From: Antrodiella citrinella
Taxonomy: Eukaryota; Basidiomycota; Agaricomycetes; Polyporales; Steccherinaceae
Assembly: GCA_004802725.1 (NCBI GenBank)
Contig: SGPM01000075.1
Coordinates: forward strand, 28,927-92,926
Direction: 5' to 3'
DNA: 64,000 nt
The notes below the pieces were generated by a model, which was given only the letters and a program-made list of their open reading frames with translations, did not search any database and had not been told where the DNA came from. Made by a program: the position numbers and the translations under genes. The stretch's first letter is position 1, and each line of letters begins with the position of its first letter. This document shows, in pieces, positions 1 to 11,375 of the stretch.

Positions 1-2434
1 TGAGAAGCTAGACAATGATGAGAACGAGACCCTCTGAGCATGATAAACTGCACGTACTAGTGCCATTGGCAGGCTTTCCAAACACGTCGTCATAGTCCTC
101 ATCGTCCTCTTCTGCATACTTGCCAAACTCAGGTTGACTCGCCAACCTCTTCGCCTCCATGCGACCGAATGAGCCGGTACTAGGTCCACTGGGTCCGGTA
201 TATGACGACGACGACGAACGCGCATGGTGTGGGGTGGAAGAACCGGAGCCCGTCGGTCCAAACGTGTTGAGCGCGGGTCGCGAACGTCTGTGATTGAGGT
301 CAGGTAGAGGTGCCGTCTTGGGTCCAGGAGACGGGGGCATCAGACCAACGGTCTTGATGTCGTCGGGGTGGAAGAGTCCACGGCGGAAGGAGTTCTTGAT
401 CTACATAAGTTGCGACGCTCAGGTACATAAACCGAAGAACATAAAAAAGGATACTACCTTATAGTCGGACAACTTCTCTTGCAGTTTGTCATCATCTTCG
501 TCAAAGACCATGTCAGAATAATCCTCGACGATAGGCCCCATAGTTGGCGAAGGTGCTTTGGCAAGGGGAAGCGGTACGGTCGGCCCAGAAGGACTGCGTA
601 TAGGACGTATGGTCTGAGCATTATCATCCGACTCATGCCTATCCTCTTCAGCTGTCGTCTTCTCCATGGCTATCATACGATGAGCATTGACATTGCAGAG
701 AAGAGTCCATACTGATTTACCTTGAAGCTTAGGTAGTGAGATTCCTTCCTCGAAGTCGTCATCCCAATTATCATCCTGCTCTTCCGGGGGCACGGCATAT
801 GTTATAGGTTCCAGTTTCCTGATGTTCTGAAGTGGCGCAGCCGGCTTGATAGGAGCGGCCGCAGGTGGTTTCCAGAATGAGGATGATGAGCCGGAGGGCT
901 GCAGAGAGCCTGACGAAGAGGCGTGCACGGCTGGGCCGAAATCGAGGGCCAGCAGTGGTGACGGAGGCTGAAGCTTTTCAGCGTTAGAGTCATGACGACG
1001 GCGTTCCGGATGCTTCGAAGGACGCGAAGGTGCTACATGGTTGTGAGTACGGACAAATCTACCGTCTGTAAAGCACTCACATTTCAGCGCCTCGTTCCAC
1101 TCTTGAACCTTGAGGACAGCTTCATCATAATTGTAGTTACTCTGCGGTCTACTCTCACGACCATTTGTCCTGCCATTATCGGAGTTCCGAGAATGCATAG
1201 TGCTCATTTGCTTCCTCGCTGATACCATCCACGGATGCCTCAGAAGTTTCTTAGCAGATATTCGAAGATTGCAATCCTTCTGGAAGCAATGATATAGGAA
1301 GTCTTTCACGATCGGGGAAGCACCTTCTGGTATGGGAGGGCAATCGTCTTGGACAATGCGAAATAGCGCTGGCATTGGGTCGAGGAAATGGTACGGAGGC
1401 TTCCCTTCGAGAAGTTCAATAACTGTGCACCCTACACTCCTAGAACAGACGAGTGCTGCAAAATCAGCGCACCATCACAATGCATTGAGAGCCTCGACCA
1501 ACGTACCATATATCCGATGCAGTCGTCGCCCCAGACTGCTCGATGACCTCCGGAGCCACTGTGCGAGAAAAAAGTCAGCATATGGTCAGGTAATCCTTGA
1601 GTACAGTGCTCACTCCAGTATGGGCTCCCAACCACGGCATCGTCTCGTACGGCTCCAGCAGCAGTACTACTCGCGACTCCAAAATCCGCGAGTTTTACGC
1701 ATCCGTCCTTGTTAGTCAAGATGTTTGCACCCTTGATGTCACGGTGGATCACACCCTGGTCATGGAGGTATACGAGCCCGTCTAGCACTTGGGATATATA
1801 TACAGCAACCAATGTTTCCGGAAATTTGCCAAAGCGTTTGCAGATGTTATGTAGGGATCCGTTCTCGCAGAACCTAAAAAAATGGTCAGTAGTGTTCAAT
1901 AAGAGAAGCGGAGGGAACGCGTACTCGAGGATGATGTATAAATATTCACGCGTCTTCTCGAATCCTTTGTATTTTACAATGTTGGCGTGCTGAGGGGTGT
2001 CGTGAAAACGCGATCAGAACAGAGGTAGTATGACGACATACATTCAAGTTCTTCAATAAGTCGATCTCAGACTACACACGATCAGATGGGATTGAAGATA
2101 TACTGAAGACACGAACGGAGCTCACCATAATCTGGCCGATCTCGCTCTTCGGAATGTTGCTCAGCTGAATCTCCTTGATGGCAACCGTCTCTCCAGTCGC
2201 CCAGTTCAGCGCACCTATGTAGGTACCGTCAGCTATGCAAACATATGGAACAACGCGATCGACGCACGGTAAACCTGACCAAACGCGCCCTTCCCCAGAC
2301 AATCTCCTAGTTGCTATCCGCACAATGAGCATAAGTCCTTCAGCTCCGCGTCTTCAACTTGGTATACGCACGTATGCATTGAGGAGCTTGTTCGAGCCTG
2401 AACTCCGCGATGGGGGTGAAGATGGACTAGACAT
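1..2434 (-). CDS. cdc7: Cdc7/SepH-type septation protein kinase (3' end beyond window)
   Basis: Serine/threonine kinase of the MAP3K-like Cdc7/SepH family, which acts in the septation initiation (mitotic exit) network at spindle pole bodies. Start ATG is at 2434; a Ser/Pro-rich leader is followed by the glycine loop [15 protein letters not shown] (across an intron), the catalytic loop [10 protein letters not shown], the DFG segment KLADFGVAS, the activation segment VVGSPYWMAPEVIEQ (across an intron) and the C-lobe end [17 protein letters not shown]. At least six short introns are needed. A long low-complexity acidic and Ser-rich tail follows (for example [11 protein letters not shown] near base 90), and a GTACGT donor near base 30 shows that the gene continues past base 1. 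The kinase core closely resembles fission yeast Cdc7 as I know it (FCENGSL.NICK.FGK). The symbol is by homology. Family assignment is strong; exact exon ends in the tail are not. Confidence 0.9.
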
Positions 2435-2787
2435 GGTGGAATACGTCGATTAAGTTCAAACCAAAAAGCCAAGCCGTCCAGGGCATATCCTCTCGAGGTC
2501 GAAATCAACTTGGCCGGAGTTCCCAGGTTGCTGTAAAGAGGAGCCTGGGGCGATGGTTTGAAAGCTGAGCGTTACCAGAGCGTTCCAGCGGGCGTTAGAC
2601 TAGACAGATCCGCAGGCGTGACACTTTGTTTACTCAGTCACCCAGTATTCTATTAGACATTATGCAGGATAATTAATTTGTCACACAACGACATGGATCC
2701 ACTAAAACTCAAAAGTTAAAGCAGGATACGATTGTAACACCTTCAGTCCAAGATCGCCACCATGTTTCCCTCTAAAGTCCAAAGTGA
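2435..2787. other. intergenic, divergent promoters
   Basis: Space between the start of the septation kinase (-) and the orphan gene to its right (+). No open frame with coding character was seen. It probably holds both promoters. An ATG in good context lies at 2762 but leads into a frame that stops at about 2932, so it does not obviously start the next gene. Confidence 0.4.
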
Positions 2788-3513
2788 AGCAGCAACTGCA
2801 GCCCCAGCGGGTCGACAGATACGTCGAATGGGCTGTTATGTGCGGGAACTCAGAAAACGCGAGTTGAGCTGCAAACCTTCTCGGCTGAAACTGTTGAAGC
2901 CCTGGATCGTCGGTTCGTCGACGAGATTACTGTGAACAAGAATGGTTTGTACCCTCGTTCGGATCCTCAAGGTGACACTGCCGAGGATTGGCGAAAAATG
3001 GACACCTTCCGAGTGACGCCAGCGAAAACAGTATGTTTCACCCAGGCCTCGCAGCGAGTGGCGACAGCACTCACTCCCTTGTGTTCAGAAAAATTCGCCA
3101 TTGAGCACAAGGATGCAGACCTCGGCTGGGTCCAACCTGCCGACAAGAGACTGTGAGTAATTAACTTTCAACCATTGGCCCGGCCTTCCTATTCATGATA
3201 CTGTGTTCCCTTCGATAGGCTTGAAGAATTCGTCAAAGCCAGTCTTGCCAGCCCTGAGACGCATGGCCTTGCCCCTCAGGCTCAACCAAACCAGGGTGAT
3301 ACGCTTCACGAATGGCTGGACAAAGCCATTGTTGTCTCGGAGGACGGCATCCCGAAGGAATACACCGTAGTGGATACAGGTCAATCCGCTAACAAGGGGC
3401 GGTACTTTGTCCTCGAGAGGGGTGGGGTCGAAAAATATGTTTCTCTGGACGACTTTGAAGTGATGGTTCAGGGGCAGTCGCCTTCGAGTATTCCTTCAGA
3501 TGTGCAATCTTGA
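2788..3513 (+). CDS. small orphan protein, 5' end uncertain
   Basis: Not recognised. Two exons are joined by a clear intron (GTGAGT after AGACT near 3156, acceptor ATAG before GCTTGAAG near 3219), giving a hydrophilic, acidic protein that ends ...SSIPSDVQS with a stop at 3511-3513. The frame opens after a stop at 2785-2787. The first in-frame ATG is at 2998, yet the coding-like text ELQTFSAETVEALDRRF lies upstream of it, so a 5' exon is probably missing or the frame is shifted relative to the ATG at 2762. No signal peptide, membrane segment or known motif is visible. It could be a conserved fungal hypothetical or a decaying gene. Confidence 0.45.
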
Positions 3514-3621
3514 AATGTGTGTGTGGTGTAAACCGCACTAATCGTGACCGCAGACTGTTCCTGTCCAATTCGTTGTAAGCTAACGTATATCACCGTGTAA
3601 AATGTAACACTAAGTAGTGTA

Positions 3622-6600
3622 TCAGCAAGGTCCAGAGTAATACGATGGAGGCGCGTCAAAGTTCACACCAGATACACTGGCGATTACTGAGATCGGTTGG
3701 TACACTGCTCTGTCATTGCTTGGTTGGGCCTGCACTGGTACAATGACCCTCCGAGTCGCTGCGCCCTTGGAAGGTGGAATGACAGTGGGCACAAAGGTAG
3801 GTGAGGCCATCATGATCAGCTCCTGACTGTCAGAAGCCACATTGTAGACGTTGATAGTGCCTATCGGTGGTGACAGAGAAAGCACCTCCCCCGTATCACC
3901 ATTAAAGATGCCATCTGAAGACACGCGACGTCTTCTGCGACGCCACAGCACGAATAGAACGACAGCGAGTGATATCAAGCTGACACCGCCAACCACGCCG
4001 CCAACCACCGGTCCCACAATAGGACGTTTTGAGGACTCGGGCGGAGAAGATGCATCAGGCGGAATCGGTTGAACGAGGCTGTAAACATGTACTCGTTAGT
4101 CAAGGAAAGTTCCCAAAAATCACTCTTTCACCTTACCTGAGAGTTAATGGTGCAAACATAGCACCCAAAGCTGGGCTATCACCAAACATGTCAACGAACT
4201 GATGATATCATGCAATGCAAAATAAGTGGTACCTTGCTCGGCCGCTACTCAACGATCCGTTGGTATCCAATTAATAGATGTTGCTGAAAGGAAAGGTCGA
4301 CAAGTTGGCAATAGCATGCGTCCATATGGGTCCTATCAGGCCATCCCGCATAGAATCGTCCGTTACTACCGCCGCAGTAAACATAGTCCATGCCGCATTC
4401 GCTTGTGAAGTCGTGATAGTACTGTCAATGGGCAATCCGAAGAGTGATTCTGTAGGTTTCAGTACCATCAGCGTGTCTGTCTACACTTTGTTAATCAATA
4501 AAACATACCGAAAGCGGAAGATGAGATCAATGTCTGCAAGAACTGTGTTTCGGAGTCGAGGATCTGTCATATCATGAGCGCAAGAAGTCAGAAGTCAATA
4601 GTCGAAAGCGTACCTCTACACCTGTGACGTTAGTTTGTATTAAGATGTCGAAATACAGGTTGTAAGGCAACGTCACGGTCCACGACTGCGCATTCCCATA
4701 GTTCGCAAGAATATGAGATTCATTTGAGGCTAGTGCAGATGCCTTCCAGGACTTCGATAACACGGTCGCTGCCTTCTGCATGGGGTGTTTGTTAAGAATG
4801 ATCGATTTTGCACGGTTAGATATCACTCACCGAATACGTTGAGGGATCATTCCGCTTTCCCAAACGGTTGCCGAGTCGCGACATAGCTTGGACAGCTACG
4901 ATGCCCACAGGCAACAGGAAACAATTTAGCGCATACTCAAGGAATCGAACGTGCGCGACATTCATGACTGACTCCATGATTCTCATTGCTCAACCGTCAA
5001 GACCCACAGAGTCGGGCAACATGGTGATCATGACTATCATCCATGCTCTAATTTCTGGAGATGATACGCTCGTGGAACAATATGTGAGCTTCATAGCTGC
5101 TTGGGATCATTCGTCCTACTGACCATCTCTTTTCTAGTACGATCTGTTGAAGAGTTGGACCGACTATCTCGTGCAGACTATTACTAATCCCGAGAGGCAG
5201 TACGTCTCCAAATTTCGATCGCCTGAGCATGTTTTCACATTGTATGTAGGAGCACAGCGGACCCAGACTCACAAGCGAATGATGCTCGTCAAGGATACGC
5301 AACACTTAGATTCGAGTTCAGGATCACTCAATGACTTTGAGACCGAAATGTAATCACACACCAAGATCCCAAGCTGCGTACAGTTGAGTGTATTGCGAAG
5401 AGCTCTGAAACTCAAGCAGCGGAGACAAAAGATATCCAGCATATGTTGCATTGAGGTAAAGGAAGAACGGGAAAGAAGCGTAGAGAATCTCGATCGGGTT
5501 GACTCGCCTGAAAAGTGGTCATCAGTGACAATGCGTTCACATAGGTGTTAGGTATCACCCGCTGCTTCCAACGTCCTTCATGAACATCTTGATATCCGAT
5601 ACATTCCGCCGGCCATCCGTGCCGTTGGATATGGTCAATTCCGTGGACCCGGAGACCTCCTGCCTTGCTGCAAGCGAAATTAAGTTCGAGTAATCAGACG
5701 ATAGTTTCGAGGATTTTGCGACGAGTTCAGTGTCTAGGATAATAGAGCGCTGTCGTGCATCGTTGAAGTCTAAAAGGAATGCGTCGACCTCGTTGACGAC
5801 GGCGCGTCGGCATAAAAATAACGGTAAGAAAGACTGCAGACTCACAGCACTGCCCATGTCAGGATATCGGATTACAAAGAATGGATAATGGTTCTGAGTG
5901 GCACCCGATGGCGTTGTGTAGCTGACCGAAGGCTTACGCACAACACGCACAGACCAGACGATCGTTTCCAGAGTGCGGTGGGTCTCACCTATATCAACGG
6001 CAAAAAAAACACCGTTCAACTGGTAAGGGTCAGCTATGAATTCAGACGATGCTCAGTGCTATATTCACTCATTGATGATCCCGGAGTCGTCAGAAATCGG
6101 GTTAGGGAGGGATCCGTTCTTTCCAAATTGTTTACGACTGTCAAGAAAAGGTGCAATCGTCGACGTCATATTCGAGCTCTACGCTACTGATTAGACAGGA
6201 GTAAGATAGCACGGGAAAAAGGTCAACTCACAGATGACATAGCAAGATACACGGTGGCGTCCTGAGCCTGATCGTTATCTTCCTGGAAAGCTGCTGGATC
6301 TTGGAGTCGTATCTGGTGATACACAGAAGAATTTGTATTCGTTGTACTCCACACAACGGTAGCGTTTCAATCGCCTGAGACGGACTCTGTAATAGACGGT
6401 CATGGTAGGAAACCTCGAACAAAGACGGATCGCATTTACCTGCATCGATATCGGCGTAGACTTGGATATCATGGGGCTGGTTATCCGCTGACACCGCATC
6501 TAGGAGAATATACGAGAATGGGAGCGACAACTTCACCGGGTCGGAGAATTAAACGTAAGTCATTAATCTGAGTGAGTATGGATTTGTAATTCTGGTACTG

Positions 6601-7025
6601 ACCTCAATGGGAGATATGAACGTGACGATGACAGCTAACAGACCTGTCATCAGCATAAAGAGAGTTCTTGTAGGAGTGACTTGTATATCAACGAGTGTGG
6701 CAAATTTCAAGGAGGGGCCGCCTTTTCCCAGCCATTGGTACTAAGCACTCCCATCCACTCGGATGTAACCAGCCCAACCAAGATTCTTGGAGGAGATGAG
6801 CTTCAGGCATGTTCAATCGTGCACACGGAAATCGACATACCTGCTGGTTCCAAAAGGTAGGCCAACTGTGCACAGGTGTCGCACCTGCTATCCATGCATT
6901 CAGGTAAGAGACCGTGACCGTACGGCAAGCGGCACAGAGGCTGGAAACGGCAGGCTGGCTTGCGACAGATTGAAGGCCCAAGCGAAGAGAATGAGAGGAT
7001 ATAAATGAAAGACAACATGTACCAT
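3622..7025 (-). CDS. gtaA: GtaA-like glutaminase (DUF5127/DUF4965/DUF1793 type) with C-terminal membrane anchor; apparent frameshift near the N-terminus
   Basis: Fungal extracellular glutaminase A family, which hydrolyses glutamine to glutamate outside the cell. ATG 7025 opens a signal peptide (MVHVVFHLYPLILFAWAF) followed by LPFPASVPLAVRS, the usual family start. The next family block, YLNAWIAGATPVHSWPTFW, is in another frame, and no GT-AG intron fits between them, so a frameshift lies near 6905-6925. Further family blocks follow in order: LGWAGYIRVDGSAYQWLG, TPTRTLFMLMTGLLAV, VKLSLPFSYILLDAVSAD, ATQNHYPFFVIRYPDM, then NPIEILYASFPFFLY and GLIGPIWTHAIANLSTFP near the C-terminus. Many short introns. 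The C-terminus carries PIVGPVVGGVVGGVSLIS with a membrane helix and an RRRRRR stop-transfer, then a 110-residue cytosolic tail ending PPSYYSGPC, so the enzyme looks membrane-anchored. Symbol by homology. Confidence 0.85.
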
Positions 7026-7987
7026 AGCAGGAGACGAGATAGAAGGAGCTTGATTATTTAGAGGGCTTCCTCAAGCTTTCAAGAGTTAAAGGTGCCTCTC
7101 ATTGCACCGCTTCGATCCGCGTACACGGTTGACGATCACTACGATCTATGGAACTTCGCCCATAGTTCACGTTGCTAGGTTGAGATTGTTGCTCATGGAA
7201 GCAGCGAACCAGTTGACAAGTTTGCGCTCCGAGTCAGGCTTCAAAACTGTTGGCACTTTGTTTCGAACATTGATATTCTGTAAAATTGGCAGTAACGCCG
7301 ACGCCGAACTCAGATCCTAATTGACGAGAACAGTTGTAAAAGATCTCTCACCTTGGTGATCTTGTATATTCGAACGGCGAAAGCGCAAGACGTCGTGGCA
7401 GTCAGTGGCACTGGCAGTTGTTATTGGCGCCCGCAACTACGGATCGTGCGCGTGACGGACCTGTGTGACCCTCCTGTTGAGTCACACACCGCACTGCGAA
7501 CCCTCAGTGCCACCATATCTACGAGTCTGCGACTACGTAGTATACGATCATGTCGGATGCGGAATGTTCGAATTGCGACGCGGTTAGTATGTCGATCGCA
7601 CTTCCTCTGCACTAGGCCCAACAGTCCTGACAGGTTCCGTTTGCGCAGACCTCTCCATTCTATGGTCGGCATACTCTTCTTGGCTCTCTTGAGGGGGAAT
7701 AGCGGGTTTCATGACTGCGGTAGAAGGCTTGTACGATCGAGCAGGCGGATGCGAAATAATCGATCGTGCGTTCCTATCCCGAGCACATTTTCTTCCGCGA
7801 CCTGGAATACCAAAGCGGGTAGTTGTGTACCGCCAGTGCTGTGGAATTGAAACTACCGTGGATTTGAATCTCGACCGTGCACCCCGCTCAAGGACAGGGG
7901 GACAATCCCTATTTAACCAGGTCGTATCTTCATATCCAGGCGCAGGGTTACCTCCTGCAACTGTCTACCTACTGCCTCTCAGCCGCG
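7026..7987. other. long intergenic region
   Basis: Separates the glutaminase start (-) from the first PLAC8 gene (+). Open frames here (for example 7353-7850, plus) are Arg/Ser-rich, lack introns or recognisable motifs, and overlap other open frames on both strands, so I do not call a gene. It probably holds two divergent promoters. Confidence 0.4.
7909..7917 (+). promoter_or_regulatory. TATA-like element of first PLAC8 gene
   Basis: CTATTTAAC lies about 75 bases before the ATG at 7988, a suitable spacing for a TATA-like element. Prediction only. Confidence 0.3.
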
Positions 7988-8705
7988 ATGTCGTACAGTC
8001 AACAATATGGCGAGACTCCTCCGTACACCCAACAACCCAGTGCCGTTCCCCAGATGTCCCTCAGTGGGGGCAACAAGAACGCCTTGGAGAAGCCCTTCAA
8101 TCACAACAACCAACGTCCCTGGAGTCATGGTTTGTGCAGTTGCTTCGGAGACTGCAGCACCTGTAAGTCCTTGTCGCATTCACTTCCAGGATGATCCTCA
8201 CCATGGGAAACACGTATGACAGGCTGCGTCTCCTGGTTCTGCCCTTGCATCGTCTGGGGTCAGAACAAGACTCGCTTGGAATACCTCGAAAGGACCGGAA
8301 GACCCCATCCTGACGGCGGAGAATCCTTTGGGAACGACTGCATGATCCACGGATTACTGACCGTCTGTGGCGGCGTGGGTTGGGTCCTCCAGGTACGCTC
8401 TCGTTCTGAGACTTGATTAGAATTGACCACTCACGACGACATGTTCCCATACCCAGATCAACACTCGCAACCAAACGAGGGAGCGTTACCGCATCGAGGG
8501 CAGCTTGATCAGTGATCTCTTCACCTCCTGGTGCTGCCACCCTTGCGCGCTCACGCAGGAGAGCCGGGAAATTGAGCTTGAGGAGCAGAGCCTGATGGGA
8601 CACCAGAACATGTATGTGACGCATGGTCCCATGGTGCAAGAGCCCAAGCCAGTGCATTCGCCCTCAGGCTCAGGCAGTCAGGTCCCCATGTCTCACCAGG
8701 TGTGA
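7988..8705 (+). CDS. PLAC8 family cysteine-rich protein (copy 1)
   Basis: PLAC8 family protein: a small membrane-associated cysteine-rich protein. In plants and fungi relatives affect cell size and metal resistance; the role here is unknown. Three exons (7988-8162, 8223-8392, 8457-8705) joined in frame by GT-AG introns. The N-terminus is Gln/Pro/Tyr-rich (MSYSQQYGETPPYTQQ). The core has WSHGLCSCFGDCSTCC, FCPCIVWGQNKTRLEYLER, a glycine/hydrophobic stretch (LLTVCGGVGWVLQ) and the C-terminal SWCCHPCALTQESREIELEE block, which is the family signature. A polar tail rich in Ser/Pro/His ends at 8705. It lies head-to-tail with a second PLAC8 gene at 9542, and introns interrupt both at equivalent positions. 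Confidence 0.92.
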
Positions 8706-9541
8706 AGTGCGTCTACTTCAAGTTAAGGGGTGGTTCGAGTTTGAGTTCCTTCTGGTTGCACGGGAGTATCAGTGACATAGTGGTATATGAAGCGTCTTCA
8801 TCCTGTGTGGCGTACCGGTACGGAATTTGTATCGCCACGTTGGCTTTGACGGAACTCGAGTGTGTCTGTCTGCGCGTTCGCGCGCCTATAGTCGCCCACT
8901 ATCATAGGTCGTACTCTCATCCGTGTCCGTGTCCGACGTCCCGGCGTGACGGCGATGGCCCACCCACCAAATGCACCTTCTCAGCACTTCTCAAAGAGAT
9001 GGCCTTAATGGATTCGAAGTCTTCTGCTATCGTGTGAGCTGCTAGTAACGCAAAGTCTATGAACTTTTTCTCACCTATACTTGAGGTGCAGCAAGGCGAG
9101 ACCTACCTATATGATGTACACGTATGAGCTGCAAACGGTTACTCGTTAGAGGGAGAAGGAACCATGAGCCGGACGACACACCTCGACAATTTATTTTGAC
9201 TGACGAAGATAAGGCGAGTGTCATGGTCAACATAACGTACATGGCCCTAAGCTGTGAAGTTCTACGTAGCATCGTGTTTGCTAGAGCCACAGGAAGGTGA
9301 TCCCGTGGTCAACGATACAATTCGCATCACACCCTGCTTTGGCAAACGCGGAAGGGAAGATCCATAGAAAACTCTATTTGACAGCGTCAGCGTCCGACGG
9401 AGTAGCATGAATGAAGTCTGCCGAGAAGTCACTCGACAGCGGTTACCTGCTGTACCTAATTCTTGTGGCACTATATATAGGGCTATGGTAGTATCACTCT
9501 TACCTGTTGCTTACCCGTTCTTCGTCCTGTGCTAGCAAACG
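8706..9541. other. spacer between tandem PLAC8 genes
   Basis: About 835 bases holding the 3' end of the first PLAC8 gene and the promoter of the second. No coding-like frame with recognisable content was found on either strand. Confidence 0.4.
9471..9480 (+). promoter_or_regulatory. TATA box of second PLAC8 gene
   Basis: CTATATATAG lies about 60-70 bases upstream of the ATG at 9542, the expected distance for a TATA box in a gene with a short 5' leader. No transcript evidence. Confidence 0.5.
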
Positions 9542-10181
9542 ATGACGGTAAGCTGTCTATTTTAGTCTGCACTACTTGCTCACCAACTTCATGCCTGTCG
9601 TCAGACCACGAAGCAGCCCGGTATCACGCCTCAAATGCACATCATTTACGGAGGAAACAGAAACACATTCGGCAAGCCAACAAATGAGAATGATGAACGC
9701 GAATGGAGTCACGGTCTGTGCGATTGTTTCGGTGACTGTGGCACTTGTGCGTGGATCGCGTCTTGTCATAATCAGCAAGTGGCAGCAACTAATCGACACA
9801 ATTACCTGGTCAGGTGCCACCTCATGCTTTTGCCCATGCGTCGTTTGGAGCCGGAACAAGACGCGTATGATACACTTTGAAAAGAAGGATCGACCACATC
9901 CAGATGGTGGCGAATCTTGCGGCGATGACTGTCGTATGCACGGTATTCTTTGTGTCTGTGGATTGGGCTTCGTTCTTCAGGTACGAGAGTCAAACGAGAC
10001 GTGGTGGAACGTACTAACCCCACTGCAGATGGGCACACGCGCCAGCGTGAGGAGTCGATACCGTATCATGGGCGGAGGGTGCAATGATTGCTTGAGTGCG
10101 TGCTTCTGCAGTCCTTGCGAACTGACTCAAGACAGTCGCGAGATTGGACTGGAGGAAAAGAGCATGGAAAAGCGACATTGA
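9542..10181 (+). CDS. PLAC8 family cysteine-rich protein (copy 2)
   Basis: Second PLAC8 family gene, tandem to the one at 7988. Four exons: 9542-9547, 9605-9746, 9814-9980, 10029-10181. The first exon encodes only Met-Thr, and the join restores MTTTKQPGITPQMHIIYGG. Core motifs are WSHGLCDCFGDCGTC, FCPCVVWSRNKTRMIHFEK, HGILCVCGLGFVLQ and ACFCSPCELTQDSREIGLEE, each with a counterpart in copy 1. It lacks the long Ser/Pro tail of copy 1 and ends KSMEKRH. Two intron positions are shared with copy 1 (after the first Cys-rich block and after VLQ), which supports tandem duplication followed by divergence of the termini. Confidence 0.92.
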
Positions 10182-10475
10182 GTTTGCTTCCATATTTGAT
10201 GATTTTGTATGTTGATTGTCTGCTGCCGTCGCAAGCAACGCAAAGGGTCAACGACCGTCGCGCACGAATGTAACCATGGACAAGGTATGGAAAGTCAGAT
10301 AGGCAACGATAGTCCTTTTCGTCTGAGGTATGCTGAAGTATTCGGTGAATTGGCTGCAAATTCAAGACTATCACGAAACGCAACGATAAGTTGATTATAG
10401 ATGAGCAAGTATTATACTAGAGCAAAATGCAATACATCAGTATGGGAGAGCTGATCAGAAAAGATGAACGCACCG

Positions 10476-11375
10476 CTAACGTCTAGCAAATGGAATCTGG
10501 AAGCCTGACAACAACGCCCTAACCGAATTTTGCGCACCAACACCTTGAGCATTGGTGATAAAGTGAATATGCATGCCGTAAAGGGCCGGGTACGCGTCCA
10601 CGTTGATCTCTATTTGAGGGAAGTACACCATGGCTTCAGGAGGTAGACCGAACGAGACCACGCCAGACGCGCCATGCGGTGTGTTCAAGGGCGACTTGGG
10701 CGACGGCATCACCACACCCGGGTACTCCTTTAACCTGGGCAGTACGAAGTCCACGAGGGTCGCCAGGAACTCGTACATCTTCGGGCCCTTCAGATCCACC
10801 TTCACACCAATGGGTACACCCTCCCTCAGCCAATTGCCAATTGACTTTTTCCCTCGTATGACCTGCACACCGTCTGTTGTCCTCCTTCCTCCTGCCCCGA
10901 TCGACTCCCCACTGATAGCGCGGAAGGCCATGATTGCACCCAAAAGATTGCTACGGTTTGTGACGGCGGATTTTTGCATGGAATGTAATTGAATGCGTTC
11001 CAGCTTGACGACGTTCTCGGAGGTAGTAGGTGGAGGAACTTCTCTTGCCCACCGTGAACCACCTGCTATAGGGTTGAAGCGGTTCATAGTGTAAGGGTCT
11101 TCTGGGTCGAAGAGAGACCTGATAACTCGTGGAGCTTTGCGAGCATGGGGTTCGTGAACATAGGTCATGTACATGAGGTCGTCCTGTAGGGTGTTGTAGT
11201 AGTGGTCCGCCACACGACTTTGCTGGGTGTCCCGCAAGATAACGTTGACATGGGGAATTGGAAGACCCGTCTTTTCATTGCGACGAAGAGGTTTTCGAAT
11301 TCGGATTGGACGAGCAGCGCGGCGCGTCACTTGCGCTGCTGTGCGCTGGACGGCAACTGCAGCACTCATCTGCAT
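10476..11375 (-). CDS. MRPL7: mitochondrial large ribosomal subunit protein uL5m
   Basis: Mitochondrial ribosomal protein of the L5 family (yeast Mrpl7), part of the 54S subunit central protuberance. A single open frame of 299 codons from MQMSAAVAVQRTAAQVTRRA, an Arg-rich leader that fits a mitochondrial presequence. L5 motifs: LERIQLHSMQKSAVTNRSNLL, then an L5 C-terminal domain with KSIGNWLREGVPIGVKVDL, MYEFLATLVDFVLPRLKEY and QIEINVDAYPALYGMHIHF. The frame is open further upstream to 11579, but that extension is not mitochondrial in character, so I chose 11375; ATG 11369 is an alternative. No intron is needed. Symbol by homology to yeast. Confidence 0.9.
   Translation of the reverse strand: MQMSAAVAVQRTAAQVTRRAARPIRIRKPLRRNEKTGLPIPHVNVILRDTQQSRVADHYYNTLQDDLMYMTYVHEPHARKAPRVIRSLFDPEDPYTMNRFNPIAGGSRWAREVPPPTTSENVVKLERIQLHSMQKSAVTNRSNLLGAIMAFRAISGESIGAGGRRTTDGVQVIRGKKSIGNWLREGVPIGVKVDLKGPKMYEFLATLVDFVLPRLKEYPGVVMPSPKSPLNTPHGASGVVSFGLPPEAMVYFPQIEINVDAYPALYGMHIHFITNAQGVGAQNSVRALLSGFQIPFARR

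Noticed and set aside
188..205. GAC/CGA trinucleotide repeat as a microsatellite of note
   Set aside because: It encodes a short serine run in the septation kinase tail and is ordinary for low-complexity linkers.
7353..7850. 165-codon plus-strand open frame before the first PLAC8 gene
   Set aside because: Very rich in Arg and Ser, overlaps other open frames, and has no recognisable domain. It looks like chance in GC-balanced DNA.
10630..10992. 120-codon plus-strand open frame
   Set aside because: Antisense shadow of the uL5m mitochondrial ribosomal protein gene.
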